From Chloroflexota bacterium (lineage in GTDB: Bacteria; Chloroflexota; Limnocylindria; P2-11E), in assembly GCA_027310565.1 (NCBI GenBank), contig DAIDAP010000036.1, positions 26,896 to 90,895 of the forward strand: DNA of 64,000 bases, given 5' to 3'. Within the stretch, counting starts at the first letter, position 1, and every line of letters starts with the position of its first letter. The notes under the pieces are model-generated. The model had not been told where the DNA came from. It was given only the letters and a program-made list of their open reading frames with translations, and did no database searches. Positions 45,010 through 51,745 of the stretch are shown here, piece after piece. The translations under genes were made by a program, and so were the position numbers.

Positions 45010-46530
45010 ATGCAGCAGCAGAGCGACGAGCTCGACGCGCTTCTCCGCGGTCTTCCCTCCGACCTCGCGTCCCGGGTCGGCGCGCTCGACGGCCTCGACG
45101 GTCTCCTCGAGATCGTCATGGACCTCGGCCGGCCGCCCGAGGCGCGCTTCGCCGGTCGAGAGGAGCTCCTCTCGCAGCGCGAGGTGTCCGCCGAGGACAT
45201 CGCGTACGTCATCTCGCACATCGGGCAGTTCGGCGGCGACAACCGCGCCGGCATCGAGCGCACGCTGCATCGCATCAGCGCGCTGCGGAACCGCGCGGGG
45301 AAGGTCGTCGGCCTCACGCTCCGCGTCGGCCGCGCCGTCTACGGGACGGTCGAGATCATCCGCGACATCGTCGAGTCGGGGAAGAGCATCCTCCTGCTCG
45401 GGCGACCCGGCGTCGGCAAGACCACGATGCTCCGCGAGGTCGCCCGCGTGCTCGCCGACGACCTGGGCGAGCGCGTCGTCGTCGTCGACACCTCGAACGA
45501 GATCGCCGGCGACGGCGACATCCCGCACCCCGGGATCGGACGCGCGCGGCGTATGCAGGTGCCCACGCCGTCGCTGCAGCACGCGGTGATGATCGAGGCG
45601 GTCGAGAACCACATGCCCGAGGTGGTCGTCATCGACGAGATCGGCACCGAGCAGGAGGCCGCCGCGGCGCGCACCATCGCCGAGCGCGGCGTCCAGCTCG
45701 TCGCGACGGCGCACGGGAACACGCTCGAGAACCTCATGCTGAACCCGACTCTCACCGACCTCGTCGGGGGCATTCAGACCGTCACCCTGTCCGACGAGGA
45801 GGCACGCCGCCGCGGGACGCAGAAGTCGGTGCTCGAGCGCAAGGCACCCCCGACCTTCCAGGTGCTCGTCGAGATCCAGGCGTACCAGCGTGTCGCGATC
45901 TACCTCGACGTGGCGCAGACGGTCGACGCGATCCTCCTCGGCCTGCCGGTGTCGCCGGAGCTGCGCGAGCGCGGCGCGAGCGGCGAGATCGAGCGCTCGA
46001 CGAAGGAGCCGTCGCGCGCGCCGGCGGAGGCCGTCGAGCGGCGCAGCACGCCGCGGAACGGGCTCGGCGAGGGGCTTCGCGAGACGATCAAGGTGTATCC
46101 GTTCGGCGTGTCCTGGAACCGCGTCGAGGACGCCGCGCGCGGCCTCGGCATGCCGATCGCGATCGTGCGCGAGCCGGACGACGCCGACGTCGTCATCACG
46201 CTCAAGAACTACTACCGGCGCAAGACGCCGCGCCTGCGGAACGCCGAGTCGTCGGGGATCCCGATCTACATCGCGCGCAGCAACTCGTCGAGCCAGATCG
46301 CGAGCGCGCTCGCATCCGTCGTCGAGCTGCGGCGCGGCCCCGAGGACCGGGCGCTCGAGGAGGCGCGCGAGGCGATCGAGTCCGTCGCGAACGGCACACG
46401 CGACGAGGTCGAGCTCGCCCCGCAGAACGCGTACGTTCGGCGGCTGCAGCACGAGCTCGCCGAGCGCGCGAGCCTCTCGTCGCGCTCGACCGGGCACGAG
46501 CCGCTGCGGCGCGTGCAGATCTACCGGTGA
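45010..46530 (+). CDS. AAA ATPase with R3H nucleic-acid-binding domain (Ycf45/SpoIIIAA-like)
   Basis: 506 aa from the ATG at 45010; GTG codons at 44974 and 44995 and an ATG at 44956 are alternatives. Cytoplasmic ATPase: the upstream helical region (LRGLPSDLASRVGALDG), Walker A SILLLGRPGVGKTTMLREVARVL, Walker B MPEVVVIDEIGTEQEA, and ATAHGNTLENLMLNPTL. The C-terminal half has DVAQTVDAILLG and a region GVSWNRVEDAARGLGMPIAIVREPDDADVVITLKNYYRRKTPRLRNAE. R3H is inferred from the Ycf45 family, whose members combine these parts; function unclear. It overlaps tmk (GTGA). Confidence 0.88.
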   Translation: MQQQSDELDALLRGLPSDLASRVGALDGLDGLLEIVMDLGRPPEARFAGREELLSQREVSAEDIAYVISHIGQFGGDNRAGIERTLHRISALRNRAGKVVGLTLRVGRAVYGTVEIIRDIVESGKSILLLGRPGVGKTTMLREVARVLADDLGERVVVVDTSNEIAGDGDIPHPGIGRARRMQVPTPSLQHAVMIEAVENHMPEVVVIDEIGTEQEAAAARTIAERGVQLVATAHGNTLENLMLNPTLTDLVGGIQTVTLSDEEARRRGTQKSVLERKAPPTFQVLVEIQAYQRVAIYLDVAQTVDAILLGLPVSPELRERGASGEIERSTKEPSRAPAEAVERRSTPRNGLGEGLRETIKVYPFGVSWNRVEDAARGLGMPIAIVREPDDADVVITLKNYYRRKTPRLRNAESSGIPIYIARSNSSSQIASALASVVELRRGPEDRALEEAREAIESVANGTRDEVELAPQNAYVRRLQHELAERASLSSRSTGHEPLRRVQIYR

Positions 46531-47162
46531 CGCGAGCGCTCTTCCTGTCGTTCGAGGGCGGAGAGGGCTCCGGCAAGTCCGTGCAGACGGCGGCGCTCGC
46601 GCGATCCATCGGCGAGCGTGGCCGTGACGTCGTCCTCACGCGCGAGCCGGGCGGCACGCCGGCGGGCGAGCGCATCCGCGAGATCCTCCTGCACGCCAGG
46701 GAGGCGCCGCTCTCGCCGGAGGCCCAGGTGCTCCTCTACAGCGCGGCTCGCGCGCAGCTCGTCCGCGAGGTGATCCGGCCGGCGCTCGACGCGGGGCGGA
46801 TCGTCATCGCGGACCGCTACTTCGACTCCACGCTCGCGTACCAGGGCTACGGCCACGGCGTCGCGCTCGAGCAGATCCGCGGGGTGACCGGCCTCGCCGT
46901 CGGCGGGCTCGTGCCCGATCGCACGTTCCTGCTGGACGTTCCCGTCTCGGTCGCCCTGCCGCGCTCGGGGTGGCGCAGCGCGGCGACGTGGGACCGCTTC
47001 GAGGTGCTGGGGAGCGACTTTCACGAGCGGGTGCGCGACGGCTACCTGCGACTGGCGGCGGCGGAGCCGGAGCGCTTCGTCGTCGTGCGCGGCGACCGGG
47101 ACGAGGCATCCATCGCGAGCGACATCCGCCGCGAGGTCGACGCGCTGCTGACGCCGGTCTAG
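46527..47162 (+). CDS. tmk: Thymidylate kinase
   Basis: 211 aa, GTG start in a GTGA overlap with the R3H/AAA gene. Phosphorylates dTMP to dTDP. P-loop LSFEGGEGSGKSVQTAALA, DR(E/Y) substrate motif ADRYFDSTLAYQGYG, and LREPGGTPAGERIREILL. The lid is the short VSVALPRSG form. Full length. Confidence 0.95.
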   Translation: MTRALFLSFEGGEGSGKSVQTAALARSIGERGRDVVLTREPGGTPAGERIREILLHAREAPLSPEAQVLLYSAARAQLVREVIRPALDAGRIVIADRYFDSTLAYQGYGHGVALEQIRGVTGLAVGGLVPDRTFLLDVPVSVALPRSGWRSAATWDRFEVLGSDFHERVRDGYLRLAAAEPERFVVVRGDRDEASIASDIRREVDALLTPV

Positions 47163-47467
47163 CTCCTCGCACCTCGACCGCGGGCGCCGACCACCGCGAG
47201 CGCGATGACGGCGGCGACCTGCAGTGCGACGATGAGCCCGAAGACCAGGGCCCCCGTGAGCGGTGCGTCCGCGGCGACCTTGAGTCCTCCGGCGCGATCG
47301 AGTGCCCAGGCGGGGGCGACCACCGCGGCAAGCGCCGCGGCGGTGGTGACCGGCGATGTCCGGCGCCGTGAGGTGCCCGGCGGGCCAGACCGCGCCGCGA
47401 GCCAGTAGGCGGTGGCGAGCGCGAGGAGCACGAGCGCGCTCGTCGCGATGTAGCCGAGCGGGCTCAT
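47159..47467 (-). CDS. Small integral membrane protein, unknown
   Basis: 102 aa from the ATG at 47467, behind GGAGGG; the track TTG at 47473 is two codons earlier. Three hydrophobic segments: IATSALVLLALATAYWLAA, TAAALAAVVAPAWALD and GALVFGLIVALQVAAVIALAVVG. Not recognised. It is downstream of the cysteine-rich frame on the same strand and converges on tmk with a 4-nt overlap. Confidence 0.55.
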   Translation of the reverse strand: MSPLGYIATSALVLLALATAYWLAARSGPPGTSRRRTSPVTTAAALAAVVAPAWALDRAGGLKVAADAPLTGALVFGLIVALQVAAVIALAVVGARGRGARS

Positions 47468-47480
47468 GGACAAACCCTCC

Positions 47481-47693
47481 CTAGCATGGCTCGCGTACGT
47501 AGTAGCACGAGTAGGCGGTCACGACCGTGCACATGACCACCGTGATCACTTCGCAGATCGCGCCGCACGGCGGACACGAGACGCCCACGCCGAAGCAGAC
47601 GACCGTTGACTCCGCCCAGCAAGAGAGGCCCACGCCAAGCTCGCACGCGACGGTGCAGACGACGCCATTCAGTCCACAATCGGTCGCGAGCCT
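47481..47693 (-). pseudogene. Cysteine-rich reading frame, start not visible (possible C-terminal domain)
   Basis: Minus-strand frame without ATG/GTG/TTG start, not in the track. From DCG it encodes 66 residues with 11 cysteines: DCGLNGVVCTVACELGVGLS, then CWAESTVVCF, SCPPCGAIC and CTVVTAYSCYYVREPC, stop TAG at 47481. It overlaps the end of the MauE-like frame, shifted by -1, and the upstream frame closes at a TGA about 40 codons before DCG. The alternation of Cys and hydrophobic residues recalls halocin C8-like or similar Cys-rich secreted domains; that resemblance is weak. A frameshift (real or from sequencing) joining it to the upstream frame would explain the absent start. Confidence 0.45.
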
Positions 47694-48283
47694 CGAGGCG
47701 ACGCCGCTCCCGCGCGCACCATGCTCCGGGTGGAGGCGGACGCGCTTCTCGCCACACCGACGTATCGCACCAGCGCGTCCTCAGCCGAGAACGTGATCGT
47801 CGAGCGGCGTCGTGGCCGACGAGCCATAACGTCGAAGACGTCCGTTGTGTCGGCGGAATGCGCGTCCCACACGTTGGCGAAGGACTTCGTCCCGCCGCCG
47901 GCCTCGAGGCCGTAGTAGAGCCGCGCGCGATCGCCGCGCTCGTTCGCGAACGGGACCATCGCGAAGTAGCCGCTCAACGCGCGGTCGCTCGCGAGGTACG
48001 CGTCGGTCCCGTACGCCAGGTGCAGGTCCGGCTGCATGCCGCGCGACTGCATCGCCGCCGCGTCCGCCGCGACCCCGACGACGAGCGCGCCGCCGATGGC
48101 CAGCTCGCCGACCGGTATCGCGCGGGCCAGCGGCGCGGCGAGGCTCGCCGGCAGGATCCGGTAGCCGCGGAAGGCCCGGGCGAAGGAGTCGGGCCCGATC
48201 CGCAGCGTGGCCAGTCCGGCGACGACGAACACGATGCCGGCCGCTACCCGCGCGACCCCCTCGGCGGAGGAGGCAAGTTCCAT
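47669..48283 (-). CDS. MauE/DoxX-like membrane protein, possibly chimeric
   Basis: 204 aa from the ATG at 48283, GTG alternatives upstream. The first 75 residues match the start of a MauE-like membrane protein: VARVAAGIVFVVAGLATLRIGP and FRGYRILPASLAAPLARAIPVGELAIGGALVVG. The rest (DLHLAYGTDAYLASDRALSGYFAMVPFANERGDRARLYYGLEAGG) has no further helices, unlike MauE, and looks like part of a secreted protein. So the frame may be a fusion created by deletion, and it is possibly frameshifted into the Cys-rich frame listed before. Function unknown. Direct repeats of GACCATT lie upstream. Confidence 0.5.
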   Translation of the reverse strand: MELASSAEGVARVAAGIVFVVAGLATLRIGPDSFARAFRGYRILPASLAAPLARAIPVGELAIGGALVVGVAADAAAMQSRGMQPDLHLAYGTDAYLASDRALSGYFAMVPFANERGDRARLYYGLEAGGGTKSFANVWDAHSADTTDVFDVMARRPRRRSTITFSAEDALVRYVGVARSASASTRSMVRAGAASPRGSRPIVD

Positions 48284-48330
48284 GGCCGACGACAGTGGGT
48301 GCAGCGGACGCCGTGTACATCGCGCGAAAT

Positions 48331-48361
48331 GACCATTCCTTGACCATTGCGATCGACCATT
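48331..48361. promoter_or_regulatory. Three direct repeats of GACCATT, 11 and 13 nt apart
   Basis: GACCATT occurs at 48331, 48342 and 48355, about one helical turn apart, in the gap between the MauE-like gene and darA. This spacing is that of PhoB/OmpR-type direct-repeat sites. It could control either gene. Confidence 0.45.
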
Positions 48362-48391
48362 GACGGCCGCCGTGCGCGATGCCCGCCGGTG

Positions 48392-48397
48392 TACAGT
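48392..48397 (+). promoter_or_regulatory. -10 hexamer TACAGT, 9 nt before darA
   Basis: TACAGT ends 9 nt before the ATG at 48407 and no Shine-Dalgarno sequence is visible. The GACCATT repeats lie upstream of it. Confidence 0.38.
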
Positions 48398-48406
48398 CGC
48401 GGCGCA

Positions 48407-48736
48407 ATGAAGCTGGTCATCGCGATCGTGCACCCTGAGGACGCCGGTGCCCTCGTCGACGCCCTCACCGACAAGGAGTACCGGGTCACCCGGCTCCAGT
48501 CCCAGGGCGGGTTCCTGAAGCAGAGCAACGCCTCGATCATGGTCGGGGTCGAGGAGGCGCAGGTGGACGACGTGCTCGCGACGATCCGCGAGACCTGCCA
48601 CGCGCGCACGCAGCACATCAGCCCGATGCCGCCGATCATGGAGCCGGGCGAGTTCTACATGCCCTATCCGGTGGAGGTCACCTTCGGCGGAGCGACCGTC
48701 TTCGTCCTCGACGTCGCCCGCTACGAGCGCATCTAG
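48407..48736 (+). CDS. darA: Cyclic-di-AMP receptor, DarA/PstA (PII-like)
   Basis: 109 aa from the ATG at 48407; the track start is earlier. PII-like trimer family (PF06153): MKLVIAIVHPEDAGALVDALTDKEYRVTRLQSQGGFLKQSNASIMVGVEEAQVDDVLATIRE. The GGFL...N and GVE residues are those of the c-di-AMP site. In Firmicutes darA follows tmk; here it is about 1.2 kb downstream of it with small genes between. Role: signal reception, target unknown. Confidence 0.92.
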   Translation: MKLVIAIVHPEDAGALVDALTDKEYRVTRLQSQGGFLKQSNASIMVGVEEAQVDDVLATIRETCHARTQHISPMPPIMEPGEFYMPYPVEVTFGGATVFVLDVARYERI

Positions 48737-48746
48737 CGCCGCCGCG

Positions 48747-49013
48747 TCGACGTCCCGGCCGCTCTTCGGGCCGTTCGGCGGGCTCCTCCTCGTCGCCCTG
48801 CTCCTGCCGGTCGCGCTGTCGCAGGCCGAGGGCGGCGCGATCACGGCGCTCGCGCGGGCGCTGCCGAGTGGGGCGCTCGCCGCGGCGGTGCGCGCGGCGA
48901 CGATCTCGAACGTCGGGATCGCCGAGTACGTGCCGCAGCTCACGTACCTCGTCGCGCTCGGCGTCGCCGCGACGGGCGTCGCGACCTGGGCGATCCGCCG
49001 CGATCCGTCATGA
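48747..49013 (+). other. Open frame for a two-helix membrane protein with no standard start
   Basis: Following darA, this frame encodes SRPLFGPFGGLLLVALLLPV, then LSQAEGGAITALARALPSGA and IAEYVPQLTYLVALGVAATG, ending WAIRRDPS at the TGA at 49011. Two clear hydrophobic segments and a plausible end make it look coding. No ATG, GTG or TTG precedes the first helix in frame; the first GTG is at about 48890, after it. It might use CTG, or be the remnant of a longer gene. Not in the track. Confidence 0.35.
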
Positions 49014-49023
49014 TCGGCTAGCG

Positions 49024-49278
49024 ATGCCACCACGCGAGGTCGTCGTCGCAACGATGTCGGACCGCTATAGCGCCGAGTTCGTCGTGTCGCGTCTGCGCGA
49101 GGCCGGCATCGCCGCGCGGATGACGTCGAAGGTCGAGCCATCGTGGACGACCGGCAGCCCCACGCGCGTCATGCCCGTGGAGGTCCGCGTCCCCGAGGCA
49201 CAGGCTGAGGAGGCGCGCGCGCTCCTCGCCGCGGCTCAGTCCGAGGAGCCGCCGGACGGTGCCGAGGGCAACGGATAA
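49024..49278 (+). CDS. DUF2007-type signal transducing protein (small)
   Basis: 84 aa from the ATG at 49024; the track start is 52 codons earlier. Pattern VVVATMSDRYSAEFVVSRLREAGIAARMTSKVE...VEVRVPEAQAEEARALLAAAQSE is the DUF2007 fold (PF09413), a ferredoxin-like domain of unknown role. The tail is acidic. Confidence 0.75.
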   Translation: MPPREVVVATMSDRYSAEFVVSRLREAGIAARMTSKVEPSWTTGSPTRVMPVEVRVPEAQAEEARALLAAAQSEEPPDGAEGNG

Positions 49279-49611
49279 CCCACACCTTTCGCTGATCGAC
49301 GCGTGACGTGTCGGAGGCGTGAGCGCCTCAGTCAGCGATCGCACTGTGGTGCTCACGTGCGGCGCGATCGTGACGCGGGGCGCGCTGGACAACAGGACGG
49401 GCGTTGACGCACGGATGCTCCGGCTCACGCCGTCAGCTCGGACACCACGCCGCCGGACTCGGCCAACGCAGCGCGATGGTCAATTCGAGCACGGCGTCTC
49501 CATCGCCGTCCGGCGGGAATGGCGATGAAGATGGCCGAATCTGAGGATGCCGGCAGGCTCGCCCACGAGCATCCTGCCCACGTCCGACGACATCGGATGG
49601 GGGAGGCGGCG
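49279..49611. other. Intergenic stretch with no confident gene
   Basis: About 330 nt without a credible ORF. It contains a 6-bp stem with a TGAG loop at 49314-49329 (GAGGCG...CGCCTC) just after the DUF2007 gene, which could be a weak terminator without T-tract. I see nothing else. Confidence 0.4.
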
Positions 49612-49755
49612 ATGCAGCGGCAGCCCGCGAAGATCGTCCCGTTCACGAACAAGCGACGTGAGCTTCGCGTACGTCTGACGTCCACGGGAGAGGCGATCCG
49701 CACCTTACCCGCGCTCCGCGGCCGCGGGAACGACGATGGACCCCGGGCGGCGTAG
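49612..49755 (+). CDS. 47-residue basic protein, unknown
   Basis: Start ATG at 49612 behind GGGGGAGG, five nt upstream; the track's earlier start at 49519 has no site. Sequence MQRQPAKIVPFTNKRRELRV then RLTSTGEAIRTLPALR, Arg/Lys rich. It ends next to, and convergent with, the LuxR gene. The Shine-Dalgarno match is the main reason to call it; no family recognised. Confidence 0.45.
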   Translation: MQRQPAKIVPFTNKRRELRVRLTSTGEAIRTLPALRGRGNDDGPRAA

Positions 49756-51414
49756 CTACCGGGTCGGCCGGCGGACCAGCGCGGCGGCCGCGGTGCGATT
49801 CGCGGCGCCGAGCTTCGCGCGCGCGTTCGCGATGTGCCGCGCCACGGTGTGGGGACTGAGGAAGAGCTTGTCGGCGATCCGTTTGTTGGTCAATCCCTCC
49901 GCAGCGAGCGCGAGGACCTCTACCTCGCGCTCGCTCAAACCGCTGGGGCGCTCGCGCACCGCCGCGGCCGTCTTACCGACGTCGTCGCGGCGTTGCGCGA
50001 GCTTGGCGAGCGTTTCCTTCGCGTGCGTCGTGTTGATCTGCCCGAGCGCGTCGACCGCCGCACGCCGCACCTTGTCGGGCGTGTTCGGGTCGTCGATGTA
50101 GCGTGTCGCGACCTCGCTGGTCACGTTCGGCCGATTCGCCGTGATCGCGAGCTCGAGGATGCTCTCGGAGCGTTCGCCCATCGCGGTGAGCCCGAGCGCC
50201 GCGTCGGCCGCGATCTCCGTCGGGACGAGTGCTGGGCGGCGCCACCCCGTGACATCGAGCAGCATGCGGAGATGTCGGGCGGGGCTAGCACGCGGATCCA
50301 GTGCTGTCATCCAGGTAAGCGCACTGATCTGCAGCCATACGTTGCCAGCCCGTCGCGCGAGGCGCTCAGCGTCCTCGAAGGCCTCATAGCGACGACCTGA
50401 ATACCCGGAGAGGAAGATCGGGAGACCCTTCAGTCCCGGCGTTGCCTTGCGGGACTTTGCGGCAAGCCCTGCCAGCTCGGTCTTATTTCCAGGCACCCCA
50501 CTCCAGAGATCGCCTGCGACCCTCCACGACGCGGCCTGAAGCTCACCACGCGGGGAGGCAAGACGAGCCGCGATGTAGCCGGTCACTTGGGCCGCCCACG
50601 TCAGGGTTGCGTCTGATCGCAACGGCAGCAGGGGCATCAGGTAGGACAGGAGTTCCCACGTGCCCAGCGGCGACGGCCCCGTTGGCTGTACGACTCTGGG
50701 GATCGTCGCTAGTTCGAAGTCGACTGAGTCTCCCATAGCTAGACGCGTCAACTCAGCAAGGTCGTGGGCCATCGCTCTCAGAGGCTCGCCCGTGTCGCCG
50801 AGTCGCTCCCCCTCCTGGGCCAGTGCGTGCGCCACCTCAAGACGGCCGGCGTGACTCTCGCCAATGGCTAGCATGACCGTGTCGTGCAAGCGGCGAAATC
50901 TCATATGCCTGCCAATGGCTATATCCGATCGCCGCCACAGTTCCTCAGTGAAGACACCTGAGATCTTCATTGCCCACTTCTTGAGAAGACGCATCTCACG
51001 ACGCATCTCGTATTCGTACGCCTCAAAGAGCCTTCGTTGATGCAGCGCGATCCCGACCGGGATCGCGACGTGATCGAGCGGGGCAGTAACAATCTCCCGC
51101 ACACCGTGCGTCTCAACAGGCTCGCTCTCGAGTCCCCTGAGACCATCCCAGTCTCCGTGGTCCAGCATCGCCGATGCTCGGTAGCGATCGAATACAGGGT
51201 CGACGCCCGATGGCAACCGAAGGACAAGCTGCAGGAGTTCGCGCCCGTACGCGCCATCCGTAACGGCCCCATCCATGACGCGACTTAATTCGCTTCGAAC
51301 AGCCGTCCAGTCTTGGTTGTTGAATGCCTGAGCGAGAGGGCGTGGGAGATCGGCTTGGCCTACCTCGGCCCAAAGATCTGGCGGGTCGGTTGTGCGCCGA
51401 GCGTCGCCCTTCAC
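49756..51414 (-). CDS. LuxR-family transcriptional regulator with large helical N-terminus
   Basis: 552 aa, GTG start behind GGGGGAGAG. The last 70 residues are a LuxR/GerE helix-turn-helix: RPSGLSEREVEVLALAAEGLTNKRIADKLFLSPHTVARHIANARAKLGAANRTAAAALV. The long N-terminal region has no P-loop and looks like TPR or other helical repeats (ELSRVMDGAVTDGAYG..., LARRAGNVWLQISALTWMTAL), possibly a ligand- or peptide-binding module. It is divergent from a 25-residue peptide gene across an inverted repeat, a layout typical of signal-responsive regulators. Ligand unknown. Confidence 0.83.
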   Translation of the reverse strand: MKGDARRTTDPPDLWAEVGQADLPRPLAQAFNNQDWTAVRSELSRVMDGAVTDGAYGRELLQLVLRLPSGVDPVFDRYRASAMLDHGDWDGLRGLESEPVETHGVREIVTAPLDHVAIPVGIALHQRRLFEAYEYEMRREMRLLKKWAMKISGVFTEELWRRSDIAIGRHMRFRRLHDTVMLAIGESHAGRLEVAHALAQEGERLGDTGEPLRAMAHDLAELTRLAMGDSVDFELATIPRVVQPTGPSPLGTWELLSYLMPLLPLRSDATLTWAAQVTGYIAARLASPRGELQAASWRVAGDLWSGVPGNKTELAGLAAKSRKATPGLKGLPIFLSGYSGRRYEAFEDAERLARRAGNVWLQISALTWMTALDPRASPARHLRMLLDVTGWRRPALVPTEIAADAALGLTAMGERSESILELAITANRPNVTSEVATRYIDDPNTPDKVRRAAVDALGQINTTHAKETLAKLAQRRDDVGKTAAAVRERPSGLSEREVEVLALAAEGLTNKRIADKLFLSPHTVARHIANARAKLGAANRTAAAALVRRPTR

Positions 51415-51465
51415 CTCTCCCCCGGTTAGCGCGCAACTTTGCGGACTCGGCCTGGTCTGTCTGAA

Positions 51466-51479
51466 CGGTATCAGTACCG
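51466..51479. promoter_or_regulatory. Inverted repeat CGGTA-TCAG-TACCG (candidate LuxR operator)
   Basis: Five-base perfect inverted arms with a 4-nt spacer, in the gap between the LuxR start (51414) and the micropeptide start (51549). Its site is suitable for regulation of both genes. Confidence 0.4.
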
Positions 51480-51548
51480 GGAAGTGCCTAAAGGCTCAAG
51501 CAGCGTCTGCCGATGACCGGAACGAGCTCCGGCGAAGGGAGGTCTCGA

Positions 51549-51626
51549 ATGCGGCGGATTCTCATGGCGGTGGCGGCCCTCGCAGCGCTTGTTCTTGGCG
51601 GCGGGGCGGGCGTCTCCGGCATCTAA
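51549..51626 (+). CDS. 25-residue hydrophobic micropeptide divergent from the LuxR gene
   Basis: Too short for the track. ATG at 51549 behind AAGGGAGG with 6-nt spacing; sequence MRRILMAVAALAALVLGGGA then GVSGI, stop TAA. Positive N-terminus plus one hydrophobic segment resembles a signal peptide or a small membrane peptide; there is no room for a large mature part. It is followed by a 14-bp hairpin terminator, so it forms a monocistronic unit. Peptide signal, leader peptide or small membrane protein are possible. Confidence 0.6.
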   Translation: MRRILMAVAALAALVLGGGAGVSGI

Positions 51627-51662
51627 GGCATATTCGCGTCCTCGCGCGTGCACGAAAGCGCG

Positions 51663-51694
51663 CGAGACGGGAGCCCTAAAGGGCTCCCGTCTCG
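51663..51694 (+). terminator. Strong hairpin terminator, 14-bp stem
   Basis: CGAGACGGGAGCCC and GGGCTCCCGTCTCG form a perfect 14-bp stem with TAAA loop, followed by TAGTTCTAG. It closes the micropeptide transcript before the HD-GYP gene. It could act in both directions. Confidence 0.8.
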
Positions 51695-51732
51695 TAGTTC
51701 TAGACCGCGCCCGGTTTCGCCGACGGCCTCGC

Positions 51733-51738
51733 TATTCT
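51733..51738 (+). promoter_or_regulatory. -10 hexamer TATTCT, 7 nt before the HD-GYP gene
   Basis: TATTCT ends 7 nt before the GTG at 51746, with no Shine-Dalgarno sequence, so a leaderless start is likely. Confidence 0.45.
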
Positions 51739-51745
51739 TCGGCGC

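Noticed and set aside
43411-46497. 1028-residue minus-strand ORF
   Set aside because: Only the methyltransferase part (to 44928) is coding; the rest is antisense to the R3H/AAA gene, which has Walker motifs.
47464-47757. 97-residue frame (MWREARPPPPG...) over the Cys-rich region
   Set aside because: Arg-rich shadow in a third frame with no domain; the Cys frame is more credible.
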